Assembly: GCF_024509555.1 (NCBI RefSeq)
Contig: NZ_JAMWEL010000004.1
Location: 62,001-126,000, forward strand
Length of the DNA stretch: 64,000 bases
Reading direction: 5' to 3'
Source of the DNA: Streptococcus suis
Lineage (GTDB): Bacteria > Bacillota > Bacilli > Lactobacillales > Streptococcaceae
A model generated the notes under the pieces. That model was given only the letters and a program-made list of their open reading frames with translations, ran no database searches and was not told the DNA's origin. Both the position numbers and the translations under genes were made by a program. Numbering within the stretch: the first letter of the stretch is position 1; each line of letters begins with the position of its first letter. Positions 37,389 to 45,289 of the stretch are shown here, in pieces.

Positions 37389-38098
37389 TGGCAATGTTAG
37401 AAGTTAAAAATCTTTCCGTCAACTATGGTGTTATCGAGGCTGTAAAAGATGTCAGCTTTGAAGTCAATGAGGGAGAAGTTGTAACCTTGATCGGTGCCAA
37501 TGGTGCTGGTAAAACCTCTATCCTCCGTACCATTTCAGGACTTGTTCGTCCATCAGCTGGAACGATTTCATTCCTCGGAAATGAAATTCAAAAAGTTCCT
37601 GCTCGTAAAATCGTTGCGGACGGTTTGTCACAAGTTCCAGAAGGTCGACATGTCTTTGCAGGCTTGACTGTAATGGAAAACTTGGAAATGGGTGCCTTTC
37701 TTCGCAACAATCGTGAAGAAAATCAAGCCAACTTGAAAAAAATCTTCGCACGTTTTCCACGTTTGGAAGAACGTAAGAACCAAGATGCTGCAACCCTTTC
37801 AGGTGGTGAGCAACAAATGCTTGCTATGGGCCGGGCATTGATGAGCCAACCAAAACTCTTGCTCCTTGATGAACCATCAATGGGCTTGGCTCCAATCTTT
37901 ATTCAAGAAATTTTTGATATCATCCAGGATATCCAAAAACAAGGAACAACCGTTCTCTTGATTGAACAAAACGCCAACAAAGCCCTTGCTATCGCAGATC
38001 GCGGCTACGTCCTAGAAACAGGAAAAGTCGTCCTCTCAGGAACAGGAAAAGAACTTCTCGCCTCAGAAGAAGTCAAAAAAGCATATCTGGGTGGCTAA
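37388..38098 (+). CDS. livF: Branched-chain amino acid ABC transporter ATP-binding protein LivF
   Basis: 236-residue second ATPase. Walker A GANGAGKTS, signature LSGGEQQML, Walker B LLLLDEPSMGLAP, switch glutamine/histidine region LIEQNANKAL. Ends with the usual KKAYLGG. Last gene of the operon; a strong terminator starts within its stop codon. Confidence 0.94.
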   Translation: MAMLEVKNLSVNYGVIEAVKDVSFEVNEGEVVTLIGANGAGKTSILRTISGLVRPSAGTISFLGNEIQKVPARKIVADGLSQVPEGRHVFAGLTVMENLEMGAFLRNNREENQANLKKIFARFPRLEERKNQDAATLSGGEQQMLAMGRALMSQPKLLLLDEPSMGLAPIFIQEIFDIIQDIQKQGTTVLLIEQNANKALAIADRGYVLETGKVVLSGTGKELLASEEVKKAYLGG

Positions 38099-38119
38099 AA
38101 AGGTCCGGGGGACCTTTTT
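38097..38119 (+). terminator. Intrinsic terminator of livHMGF
   Basis: Perfect 10-bp stem AAAAAGGTCC/GGACCTTTTT with a GGG loop, beginning in the livF stop codon. Confidence 0.92.
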
Positions 38120-38120
38120 A

Positions 38121-39090
38121 GGTTGGAGATGAGAAACGCCGGTAGGCGTTTTTCTTTATATCAAGGTCTGGGGGAGTGAAATAGTTCGGTGAACTATTTC
38201 AGCCTGAGCCTAGAAATGAGATAGCGAAGGGTGAGGTTGGAGATAGGAAAACCAGCAATGCATGTTGCTAGTTTGTCCCTCGAGGCTGACGCCTCATTTT
38301 AGGTTGGAAATGGGAAACGCCGGCAGGCGTTTTTCTTTATATCAAGGTCCGGGGGAGTGAAATAGTTCGGCGAACTATTTCAGCCTGAGCCTAGAAATGA
38401 GATAGCGAAGGGTGAGGTTGGAGATAGGAAAACCAGCAATGCATGTTGCTGGTTTGTCCCTCGAGGCTGACGCCTCATTTTAGGTTGGAAATGGGAAACG
38501 CCGGGAGGCGTTTCAGATTGAAGAAAAAGTCCATTTTGGACAATTATCTTCAATCTCTTTTCTTTATGTTGAAAATAAAAAACTCTCAGAAACGCCGAAA
38601 TATCAATGTTTCTAAGAGTTTAACAACTTGCTATCTTTCGCAAACTTCTTCAATTTTTTATATTTTTAGGAGTTTGTCTACGTTCTGAAACGCCGGCAGG
38701 CGTTTTTCTTTATATCAAGGTCTGGGGGAGTGAAATAGTTCGGTGAACTATTTCAGCCTGAGCCTAGAAATGAGATAGCGAAGGGTGAGGTTGGAAATAG
38801 GAAAACCAGTAACGCAAGTTGCTGGTTTGTCCTTAACCCTGACGGGTTGTTTTAGGTTGGAAATAGGGAACGTCGGCAGACGGTCTTTCCTTTTATTCAT
38901 TTTTTGGACCTTTTTAGGTCGGAAATGAGAACCGCTGGTAAGCGGTTCTCTTTATATGTGGGTTACCCCACGTTTTAAGTTGGAGATAGGAAAAGAAAAA
39001 GTCTTTAGTGGCTTTTTTTTTGTCCCCCAACCCTGACGGGTTGTTTTAGGTTGGAAATGAGAAACGCCGGCAGGCGTTTTTCTTTATATC
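38121..39090. repeat. Array of hairpin modules with a conserved GGTTGGARATRRGAA box
   Basis: Non-coding block. The box GGTTGGARATRRGAA or a close variant occurs ten times (about 38121, 38235, 38302, 38416, 38483, 38789, 38854, 38917, 38979, 39050), each followed by one or more stem-loops, often with a T-run. Two full 181-bp tandem units (38121-38301, 38302-38482) and an interrupted third are seen. Stems vary: AAACGCC/GGCGTTT, GAAATAGTTC/GAACTATTTC, AACCAGCAA/TTGCTGGTT, GAGGC/GCCTC, CAACCC/GGGTTG. No plausible protein is encoded. Confidence 0.85.
38507..38694. mobile_element. 188-bp insert with 11-bp inverted ends inside the third repeat unit
   Basis: The third 181-bp unit stops in its AAACGCC hairpin (38496) and resumes at the same AAACGCC (38688). 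The ends are GGCGTTTCAGA (38507-38517) and TCTGAAACGCC (38684-38694). Inside are AGATTGAAGA/TCTTCAATCT with a nested GTCC/GGAC, and AAACTCTCAGAAAC/GTTTCTAAGAGTTT. It resembles a MITE, but part of the terminal repeat belongs to the host hairpin, so recombination between modules is an alternative. Confidence 0.4.
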
Positions 39091-39123
39091 AAGATTAGGC
39101 TGTTCTAGTAGGGAAATTGGATG

Positions 39124-39151
39124 TTGCGGTTGACAATCTTTTTGGTATAAT
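39124..39151 (+). promoter_or_regulatory. Upstream candidate promoter of the LapA-domain gene
   Basis: TTGCGG (39124-39129), 16 bp, TGG-TATAAT (39146-39151). Confidence 0.45.
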
Positions 39152-39184
39152 ATTTCTATTCTCCATCGTGGTGAGTTGACTTCC

Positions 39185-39213
39185 TTGCCATTCATACCTA
39201 CATATGCTAGACT
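39185..39213 (+). promoter_or_regulatory. Proximal promoter of the LapA-domain gene
   Basis: TTGCCA (39185-39190), 17 bp, TAGACT (39208-39213) with TG one base upstream (extended -10), 23 bp before the start codon. Confidence 0.5.
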
Positions 39214-39236
39214 ATCATAGTAGAAAAGGAGTTAAG

Positions 39237-39521
39237 ATGAAACAGAAATTATCGCTAATTGGTTTAGTGCTCATCATACTTTTGACGGTTGTTCTTTCAT
39301 TGACAAATCGTCAGGTAGTTGTGGTCAATTATTTATTTGGACAATTTAGAATGCCCTTGATTTTGGTGATAATTGGCTCGCTCTTGATTGGTATGTTCAT
39401 TCAATACTTACTTGGATTGACTAAGAGTATGTCATTGAAAAGTGAGATTAAGAATTTGAAAAGAGAATTGTCAGAGATCCCCGTTTTACAAAAGGAAGAA
39501 CCTTCTGAAAAGATAAAATAG
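39237..39521 (+). CDS. LapA-domain (DUF1049) small membrane protein
   Basis: 94 residues from ATG 39237 with SD AAAAGGAG. Two membrane helices (about 7-24 and 38-60) joined by the short TNRQVVVVNYLFGQFRMP strand segment, then a cytoplasmic coiled coil (SLKSEIKNLKRELSEI). This is the arrangement of LapA/YciS proteins, linked in enterobacteria to lipopolysaccharide assembly; the role in Gram-positives is unknown. Confidence 0.75.
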   Translation: MKQKLSLIGLVLIILLTVVLSLTNRQVVVVNYLFGQFRMPLILVIIGSLLIGMFIQYLLGLTKSMSLKSEIKNLKRELSEIPVLQKEEPSEKIK

Positions 39522-39578
39522 ATTGAGTAAAATATGTGGTATTATTGATAGACCACATTGAAATGAAATGGAGAAAGT

Positions 39579-39944
39579 ATGTTTACCAAAGAATTTGGAT
39601 TGATGTTTTATGTGGACGATGTTGCTGCTGAGAAGGCTTTTTGGAGCGCTGCTGGTTTCACAATCTTCCATGAAGCTGAGATGATGGGGTATGAAACTTT
39701 TGATATGAAGCCACATCCAGAAGCGACTACGACTATTACTGTCTATGCTAACGAATTTATTCGTCAAGTATCACCAGAAGTGATCGATATGAAGCCAAGT
39801 ATCCTGTTTGAAACAGATGATATTGAGGGTCTTCAAAAACGTATCTCTAGCTTGACAGATACGTGTAGCGCAGTCAATGCAGAACCCTTCCCTAACTTTA
39901 ATTTTGCCAGCCCAAGTGGTCATTACTTTGCGGTGAAGGGATAG
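39579..39944 (+). CDS. VOC (glyoxalase/bleomycin resistance fold) family protein
   Basis: 121-residue single vicinal-oxygen-chelate domain with two beta-alpha-beta3 halves. The first half begins FGLMFYVDDVAAEKAFWSAAGF, the second PSILFETDDIEGLQKRI and ends FNFASPSGHYFAVKG. Metal ligands of true glyoxalases are not all evident (no clear His near the start), so the activity is open. Located 57 bp after the LapA-domain gene. Confidence 0.8.
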   Translation: MFTKEFGLMFYVDDVAAEKAFWSAAGFTIFHEAEMMGYETFDMKPHPEATTTITVYANEFIRQVSPEVIDMKPSILFETDDIEGLQKRISSLTDTCSAVNAEPFPNFNFASPSGHYFAVKG

Positions 39945-39964
39945 GTTCATCAAAATAGTGTATT

Positions 39965-39995
39965 AATCAGCGGTTTTCTATCGCTGATTTTTTGT
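39965..39995 (+). terminator. Intrinsic terminator after the VOC gene
   Basis: Perfect 8-bp stem AATCAGCG/CGCTGATT followed by six T. Confidence 0.85.
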
Positions 39996-40092
39996 TACAA
40001 ATCAACAGAATTGCATAAGAAAGCATGTATTTTTGAGCCTTAATATGGTAAAATAGTTTTTGTAATACCTATTTGTATTTTAGGAGAGAGAT

Positions 40093-40215
40093 ATGAAACT
40101 TCTAAACAGACTTATATATATATCAAAGCAATCTAAAACTCTTACTCAATTTCATAGTAAACAAAACCTGCCAGTCTTGGCAGGCTTTTTGCGTTGTCGA
40201 AAGGCTGGTGTCTAG
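40093..40215 (+). CDS. 40-residue ORF abutting hsdR, possible leader
   Basis: ATG 40093 with SD TAGGAGAG at short spacing opens a 40-codon frame (MKLLNRLIYISKQ...) that stops with TAG immediately before the hsdR ATG at 40216. hsdR has no good SD of its own, so coupled translation is likely. The ORF contains a terminator-like hairpin, CCTGCCA/TGGCAGG followed by CTTTTT (40167-40190). I recognise no homologue. It may be a leader peptide or the remnant of a gene once fused to the hsdR front. Confidence 0.4.
   Translation: MKLLNRLIYISKQSKTLTQFHSKQNLPVLAGFLRCRKAGV
40167..40190 (+). terminator. Terminator-like hairpin inside the hsdR leader ORF
   Basis: 7-bp stem CCTGCCA/TGGCAGG with a GTCT loop, then C and five T, 26 bp before hsdR. 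Ribosomes translating the 40-codon ORF would cover it. Confidence 0.6.
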
Positions 40216-43200
40216 ATGACTTGGAAACAACTTATGCTAGACATACCAGTCTATGCACCAGAACTCTTGGAAGAAATGAAAGCCATAGAGGAATACCAAA
40301 CAGGCTTGCTTGAAAAACTAGAAAGACAGGACAATGCCTTAGAGTTGGAGGCTGTTTACCAAGTGGAACAAGCTCGCCTGACCGATATTGTCAAAGGGTA
40401 TCTGGACATCAAGCGTAAGCCTGACCACTATGCCCAAGCAGAGCAGAAATTAGCAGATGCCCACGGTCAGTTAATCGGTTTCCGTAAGCATCTCCACAAA
40501 CTCTTGCAAAAGGTCAATGAAGAGGATTTGAAAGATTTTCAAGTTAGCTTACGCTTGTTGCCTGGTCAGCGGGAATTGGTTGACCCTCAGGCGCTTTATC
40601 AGACCAAGAAACCTGCAAATGAGCTACAGATAGAAGATGAACTCATCCGCCATCTGACCAGTGGAGAGAGTCAGTGGGTCTACCGCCCTGAATTGACAAC
40701 GGAAGAACTGCTCTGGGCAAACTTTTTCGCCAAGCTAGAGGCTAATAACGTCCGCCACCTAGCTGACCATCCCTTGACAGACCAAGAAAAACACCAAATC
40801 AAGAACCAGCTCAACTTTGTCAATTTCTACGAAGCAGCCAAGTGGCTGGCAGGTGAGAATGGTATTGCCAAGGTGCAAGTCCAGCGGGAAGATGCTAGTC
40901 TGGGCACCATCCGACTAGAGGTCATCTGGCGGCACAATGTCGCAGGTGGCAAGTCCAGTTATGAGGTTGTCAACCAAGTTGTGACAGGTGGGGATGCTGC
41001 CAGACAAAGACGGGGTGATGTGACCCTCTTGATCAACGGTCTTCCAATGATTCAGATTGAGCTCAAGAGCCGTTCCCATCCCTATATGGATGCCTTCCGT
41101 CAGATTAGGAAATACGAGCAAGAAGGTCAGTTTAAGGGTATCTTTTCGAGTCTACAAATGTTTGTGGTGTCTAACATCACGGAAACCCGCTACATCGCCG
41201 CTGCTAAGGAAACTAAACTCAATGATCGCTTCTTGACCAAGTGGGTAGACAAGCATAACCAAGCTCAACCCCATCTCTTTGACTTTGCTAGAGAGGTCCT
41301 TTCCATTCCCATGGCTCACCAATTGGTCATGCAATATAGCGTTATCGACGACGACAAAAAAGCCCTTATCCTGCTACGTCCTTATCAAATTCATGCCATC
41401 GAAGCTATCCGAGAAGCCAGCCGTCTACGCCAGTCAGGCTATATCTGGCATACGACTGGTTCAGGTAAGACCCTGACTTCCTATAAGGTGGCACGCAATC
41501 TCCTGCAAATCCCATCTATTGAGAAGACCATTTTTGTCATTGATAGGACAGACCTTGACCAGCAGACCACCGCAGCCTTTCTATCCTACGCGGAAAATGA
41601 CATGATAGATATTGACCAGACGGACGACACTCAGCACTTGTTGAAAAATCTGTCTTCAGAAGACCGCCGTGTCGTGGTCACCACTATCCAGAAACTCAAT
41701 ACCCTCCTGCGTCAATTTGAAGAGGGGCTTCACGAGAAATTCCACCAACGTGTTAAGAATCTCAATCTAGCCTTTGTTGTGGACGAATGCCACCGAGCTG
41801 TCACCCCAGAACGCCAGCGGATTTTGGAACAATTCTTTGTCAACTCGCTTTGGTATGGTTTTACAGGTACTCCTATTTTTAAGGAGAACAAGCGGGAGCA
41901 AAAAGGTGATTTAGCCCAGACGACAGAAGAACAGTATGGGCCATGTCTCCATGAGTACACAGTCAAAGAAGCCATCCATGACCGAGCTGTTCTTGGTTTC
42001 CAAGTGGAATACCAGACCACCATGCCTGGCTGGGCTGAGGATGAAATCGAAGACGAGTTTTACGACGATGAACGGCACATGCTGACAGTGTTGGATGCTA
42101 TTTTAAACAAATCCAAACGCAAACTCGGTTTCCAAAACGGTGTAGGGAAAATCTACGAGGGCCTACTGACTGTCAAGTCCATCGCCCGTGCCCAAGCCTA
42201 CTATGACCTGATACAAGAAGTCAAGGCAGGACATAAGAGCCTGACAATTTCGGAATCAGTCAAAAAAGTCTTGCCTGATTTTCCAAAAGTTGCCATCACC
42301 TACTCAGTATCTGAAAATGACGAGTCTTCCTTTGCTAATCAAGACTACATGAGCAAGAGTTTGGAGGATTACAATGCCATGTTTGGTACGCATTTCACTC
42401 TGGCGACCCTTGGTTCCTATAATACTGACCTCAACGAACGCTTGGCTCGGAAAAAAGACAAGTATGCCTTCCGTGAGGAGCAGTTGGACTTGGTCATTGT
42501 GGTGGATCGCCTCTTGACGGGATTTGATGCTCCGTGCCTGTCTACCATTTTCATGGACAGACAGCCTATGAAACCCCAGCACATCATTCAAGCCTTTTCA
42601 CGAACCAACCGTCTCTTTGACGAGGGCAAGAAGTTTGGTCAAGTAGTTTCATTCCAAACGCCTAATAAATTCAAGGAAAAGGTTGACGAAGCCCTCAGTC
42701 TCTACTCAAATGGTGGCGAGTTTGCGGTGCTGGCTCCGACTTGGTTGGAAGAAAAAGCCAAGTTCAAGGAAAAAGTTCAGCAGTTGCTGGCTATTGCCCC
42801 AAATCCTGAAATGGTGCCAGACCTGGATGCCAGTAGTGATGCCGAGTTGAAACGCTTTGCCAAGGCCTTTCAGGAATTTGACAAGCTCTTTGCCTCCGTA
42901 CAGGTCTATGCCGACTACGAGCAAGAGGACATTCTCAAGGAAATCGGGCTTAGTCTGGAGGATATTGAGAATTTTTCTGGACAATACCAAAATGTCATTG
43001 AAGAACTCCGCAGACGGCGGAAGGATGACGAGGGCATAGAAGATACGCCTTTTGATATTGAATACGAGCTGGAGTCTGTCCGTACGGATGAAATCAACTA
43101 CCACTATATCATCTCTCTCATCCAAAACCTGATTGACAGTAAAAATCAAGTCATTCCTGACAAGGAGAAAAAGATGGTGGACAACTACATCGCAGACTTG

Positions 43201-43578
43201 GACAAGACCAATCCCAAACTCTCCCAACTCATCTCAAAAATCTGGCAGGAAGCTCAGACCAATACTCAAGATTACAAGGGCCAATCCATCGCCCACAAGC
43301 TAGATGAGATGATTGACCTAACCATCCGTGAGCAAGTCGTCACTACAGCACGAGATTGGTGTGTCGGAGAAGACGAACTCCAGTTTATCGTGGACAACTA
43401 CCGAGTCGGCAAGGACAAGCAAATCGGAGAAAAAGCCCTAGTTGATACCTACGACTATGCCAGCTACAAGGAAAACAAGGGCGACCAAGCCCTCAACAAG
43501 CTCAAGTACAAAAAAGCCCTCAAAGAGGACTATATGAACATGATTGCGGAAGAAATCCTGCCATTGAGGGGGAGGTAG
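40216..43578 (+). CDS. hsdR: Type I restriction endonuclease R subunit with XpaC-like N-terminal extension
   Basis: 1120-residue motor/nuclease subunit of a type I restriction-modification enzyme. Nuclease motif Asp268...Glu282-Leu-Lys284; helicase Walker A HTTGSGKT (412-419) and DECH (523-526); ATP-dependent translocation precedes cleavage of unmodified DNA. The usual HsdR N-terminus ([20 protein letters not shown]) begins only near residue 130. Residues 15-115 before it align with the C-terminal third of the XpaC-like protein at 50191-51012, ending FQVSLRLL against FEISLRMM. So this is a fusion of an XpaC-type helical segment to HsdR. The start directly follows a 40-codon ORF. Operon order is hsdR, abiH-like, hsdS, hsdM. 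Confidence 0.93.
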   Translation: MTWKQLMLDIPVYAPELLEEMKAIEEYQTGLLEKLERQDNALELEAVYQVEQARLTDIVKGYLDIKRKPDHYAQAEQKLADAHGQLIGFRKHLHKLLQKVNEEDLKDFQVSLRLLPGQRELVDPQALYQTKKPANELQIEDELIRHLTSGESQWVYRPELTTEELLWANFFAKLEANNVRHLADHPLTDQEKHQIKNQLNFVNFYEAAKWLAGENGIAKVQVQREDASLGTIRLEVIWRHNVAGGKSSYEVVNQVVTGGDAARQRRGDVTLLINGLPMIQIELKSRSHPYMDAFRQIRKYEQEGQFKGIFSSLQMFVVSNITETRYIAAAKETKLNDRFLTKWVDKHNQAQPHLFDFAREVLSIPMAHQLVMQYSVIDDDKKALILLRPYQIHAIEAIREASRLRQSGYIWHTTGSGKTLTSYKVARNLLQIPSIEKTIFVIDRTDLDQQTTAAFLSYAENDMIDIDQTDDTQHLLKNLSSEDRRVVVTTIQKLNTLLRQFEEGLHEKFHQRVKNLNLAFVVDECHRAVTPERQRILEQFFVNSLWYGFTGTPIFKENKREQKGDLAQTTEEQYGPCLHEYTVKEAIHDRAVLGFQVEYQTTMPGWAEDEIEDEFYDDERHMLTVLDAILNKSKRKLGFQNGVGKIYEGLLTVKSIARAQAYYDLIQEVKAGHKSLTISESVKKVLPDFPKVAITYSVSENDESSFANQDYMSKSLEDYNAMFGTHFTLATLGSYNTDLNERLARKKDKYAFREEQLDLVIVVDRLLTGFDAPCLSTIFMDRQPMKPQHIIQAFSRTNRLFDEGKKFGQVVSFQTPNKFKEKVDEALSLYSNGGEFAVLAPTWLEEKAKFKEKVQQLLAIAPNPEMVPDLDASSDAELKRFAKAFQEFDKLFASVQVYADYEQEDILKEIGLSLEDIENFSGQYQNVIEELRRRRKDDEGIEDTPFDIEYELESVRTDEINYHYIISLIQNLIDSKNQVIPDKEKKMVDNYIADLDKTNPKLSQLISKIWQEAQTNTQDYKGQSIAHKLDEMIDLTIREQVVTTARDWCVGEDELQFIVDNYRVGKDKQIGEKALVDTYDYASYKENKGDQALNKLKYKKALKEDYMNMIAEEILPLRGR

Positions 43579-43586
43579 AGTAGATG

Positions 43587-43720
43587 TATTTTGACAAAAC
43601 CCTCAATTTGTCAAAATAGACTCTGAGATTTATTTTCTATCTGCTCAAAACAGCTATTTTGTCAAATTAGAATGAAAAAACTTAAGTCTATTTTAACAAA
43701 ACGGTGATTTTGTCAAAATA
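43587..43720. promoter_or_regulatory. TTTTGTCAAAATA inverted-repeat array between hsdR and the AbiH gene
   Basis: TATTTTGACAAA/TTTGTCAAAATA (43587-43618) is a perfect 12-bp inverted repeat with an 8-nt loop. TATTTTAACAAAA/TTTTGTCAAAATA (43689-43720) is a second with one mismatch and a 6-nt loop. A half copy, TATTTTGTCAAAT, lies at 43655. The second arms are both followed by a GAGATTTA-containing stretch about 101 bp apart, so the region is a degenerate tandem repeat. Possible repressor sites or terminators. Confidence 0.55.
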
Positions 43721-43792
43721 GGAATCGAGATTTAATAGTTATTTCAACGAAATGCGGTATTTGATGGAAATGAAAATAGAAAGGAGAAGGGA

Positions 43793-45289
43793 ATGGCAGA
43801 AAATATTTTAATTTTAGGAAATGGTTTTGATCTTGCGATGGGTAGAAAGACTAGCTATGGAGATTTTTTGAAATTTGCAAGGTCTATTAGCGTTTTGAAA
43901 AACTATGTTTTAAAAGATTTAAATGATTACTCGGTTGAAAATGTAAATAAATATTATCAAGGGATAGTCATGAAAATTTCTAAAGCACTGGACAATCTAA
44001 AAACAGAATTTTCGAAAGAAGAATTTGAGAAAATTTTGAGCTTAAGTAGTTATAAAAAATTCTATTTAATGTCAGATTATCTTTACTACGAGTGGAAAAA
44101 TACTTTATCAATAGATATTCTGGATTATTCGTTAATCAATGATCCAATAGCTAATACTATACTCAGTAGAGGAGTAGTGACTGTAAAAAATTCCTTAAAG
44201 ACTTTACAATTACATTTTGATATCGAATTAATTGCAGAATTACTGTCAATTGTAGAAAAAAAGGATTTTGAATGGTTATTTAAATTACCAGATAATATCT
44301 ATATTCGCTTTCTTGAAGAAAATAAAGATTTACTAGGTAAAAACTGGTCAAATATTGAACATGCTATTTCATCACTTGCGGAAGCGATTGTGGAGATTAA
44401 ACAAAATGCATACATTTTAACAGATGTGTTGGCGGAAGAATATGTTATTAACAGGAACTTTAAACTAGATAATGTGAAATCAAATTTTTCTGATAGTGTA
44501 AATCATCTGGCAATAGGTTGTGTTTTGGATTTATTGAAAAATGAGTCTTTTTCTCAAAGTTCAAAGTTATCCGTACTTCATCTTCTTGATACTATCAATG
44601 AATTTATGATTTCTGAATTAGAGAAAATAACAGATTACCTTGAATTTTATCTAACCTATTTGGATAAGGTTGATTTTGAAATGCAAAAGATTAGCCCTGT
44701 TTCAACAGCATTGGATGCTATTCAAAATATTGAAAAATCTAAAGTTATTACTTTTAATTATACCAATACTGCTAGTGAAATGCTGGGTGTGATTGAGGAC
44801 AATACTCACTTCGTTCATGGAAGATGTAGTTTTGAACGTTCGGATGATGACATCAATACCATGGTTTTTGGTATTGAAGATAAGGAAGCAGAAACTGAAA
44901 ATATCAATCAAGATTTAATCCCTTATCAGAAATTCTATCAACGAGCGGTTAAAGAAACAGGAAGCAAGTTTGAGAATTTTTTTGAAAATACTTTAGAATT
45001 TAGTGATGATGGGGTGTATTCGGCTAGTAAAAATATTATCATCTTTGGTCATTCCGTAGAACCTCTTGATAAGGAAATTTTTAAAGCCTGTTTTGATTTA
45101 GCCCATGAAGTGGGCTATGCTTACAAGTTCATATTTACTTACCTTGATGAGGTCACCAAACGGAATATTGTTAAAAATCTAGCAATTATTTTAGGAAAAA
45201 GAAAGTTAGTAGAGTTAACAGGGAGAGGAAATATTGTATTTGTGAAAAGTTATGATATAGATCAGATGAGAAAGGAGTTATTAAATTAA
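43793..45289 (+). CDS. AbiH-family abortive infection protein
   Basis: 498 residues. The N-terminus NILILGNGFDLAMGRKTSYGDF (GNGFDL at residues 9-14) is the hallmark of the phage abortive infection AbiH family. The conserved end motif is IIIFGHSVEPLDKEIF, with HFVHG in between. In lactococci AbiH blocks phage growth by an unknown mechanism. It sits inside the type I R-M operon, between hsdR and hsdS, with its stop directly before the hsdS ATG. Codon use is visibly more A/T-rich than hsdR and hsdM, which suggests separate acquisition. SD AAAGGAGA precedes ATG 43793. Confidence 0.85.
   Translation: MAENILILGNGFDLAMGRKTSYGDFLKFARSISVLKNYVLKDLNDYSVENVNKYYQGIVMKISKALDNLKTEFSKEEFEKILSLSSYKKFYLMSDYLYYEWKNTLSIDILDYSLINDPIANTILSRGVVTVKNSLKTLQLHFDIELIAELLSIVEKKDFEWLFKLPDNIYIRFLEENKDLLGKNWSNIEHAISSLAEAIVEIKQNAYILTDVLAEEYVINRNFKLDNVKSNFSDSVNHLAIGCVLDLLKNESFSQSSKLSVLHLLDTINEFMISELEKITDYLEFYLTYLDKVDFEMQKISPVSTALDAIQNIEKSKVITFNYTNTASEMLGVIEDNTHFVHGRCSFERSDDDINTMVFGIEDKEAETENINQDLIPYQKFYQRAVKETGSKFENFFENTLEFSDDGVYSASKNIIIFGHSVEPLDKEIFKACFDLAHEVGYAYKFIFTYLDEVTKRNIVKNLAIILGKRKLVELTGRGNIVFVKSYDIDQMRKELLN

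Noticed and set aside
38443-38688. 81-codon frame in the hairpin array
   Set aside because: No SD, crosses the repeat and insert, and its translation has no protein-like character.
38121-39090. CRISPR array
   Set aside because: Spacing is irregular, the units contain T-run hairpins rather than unique spacers, and no cas genes are present.
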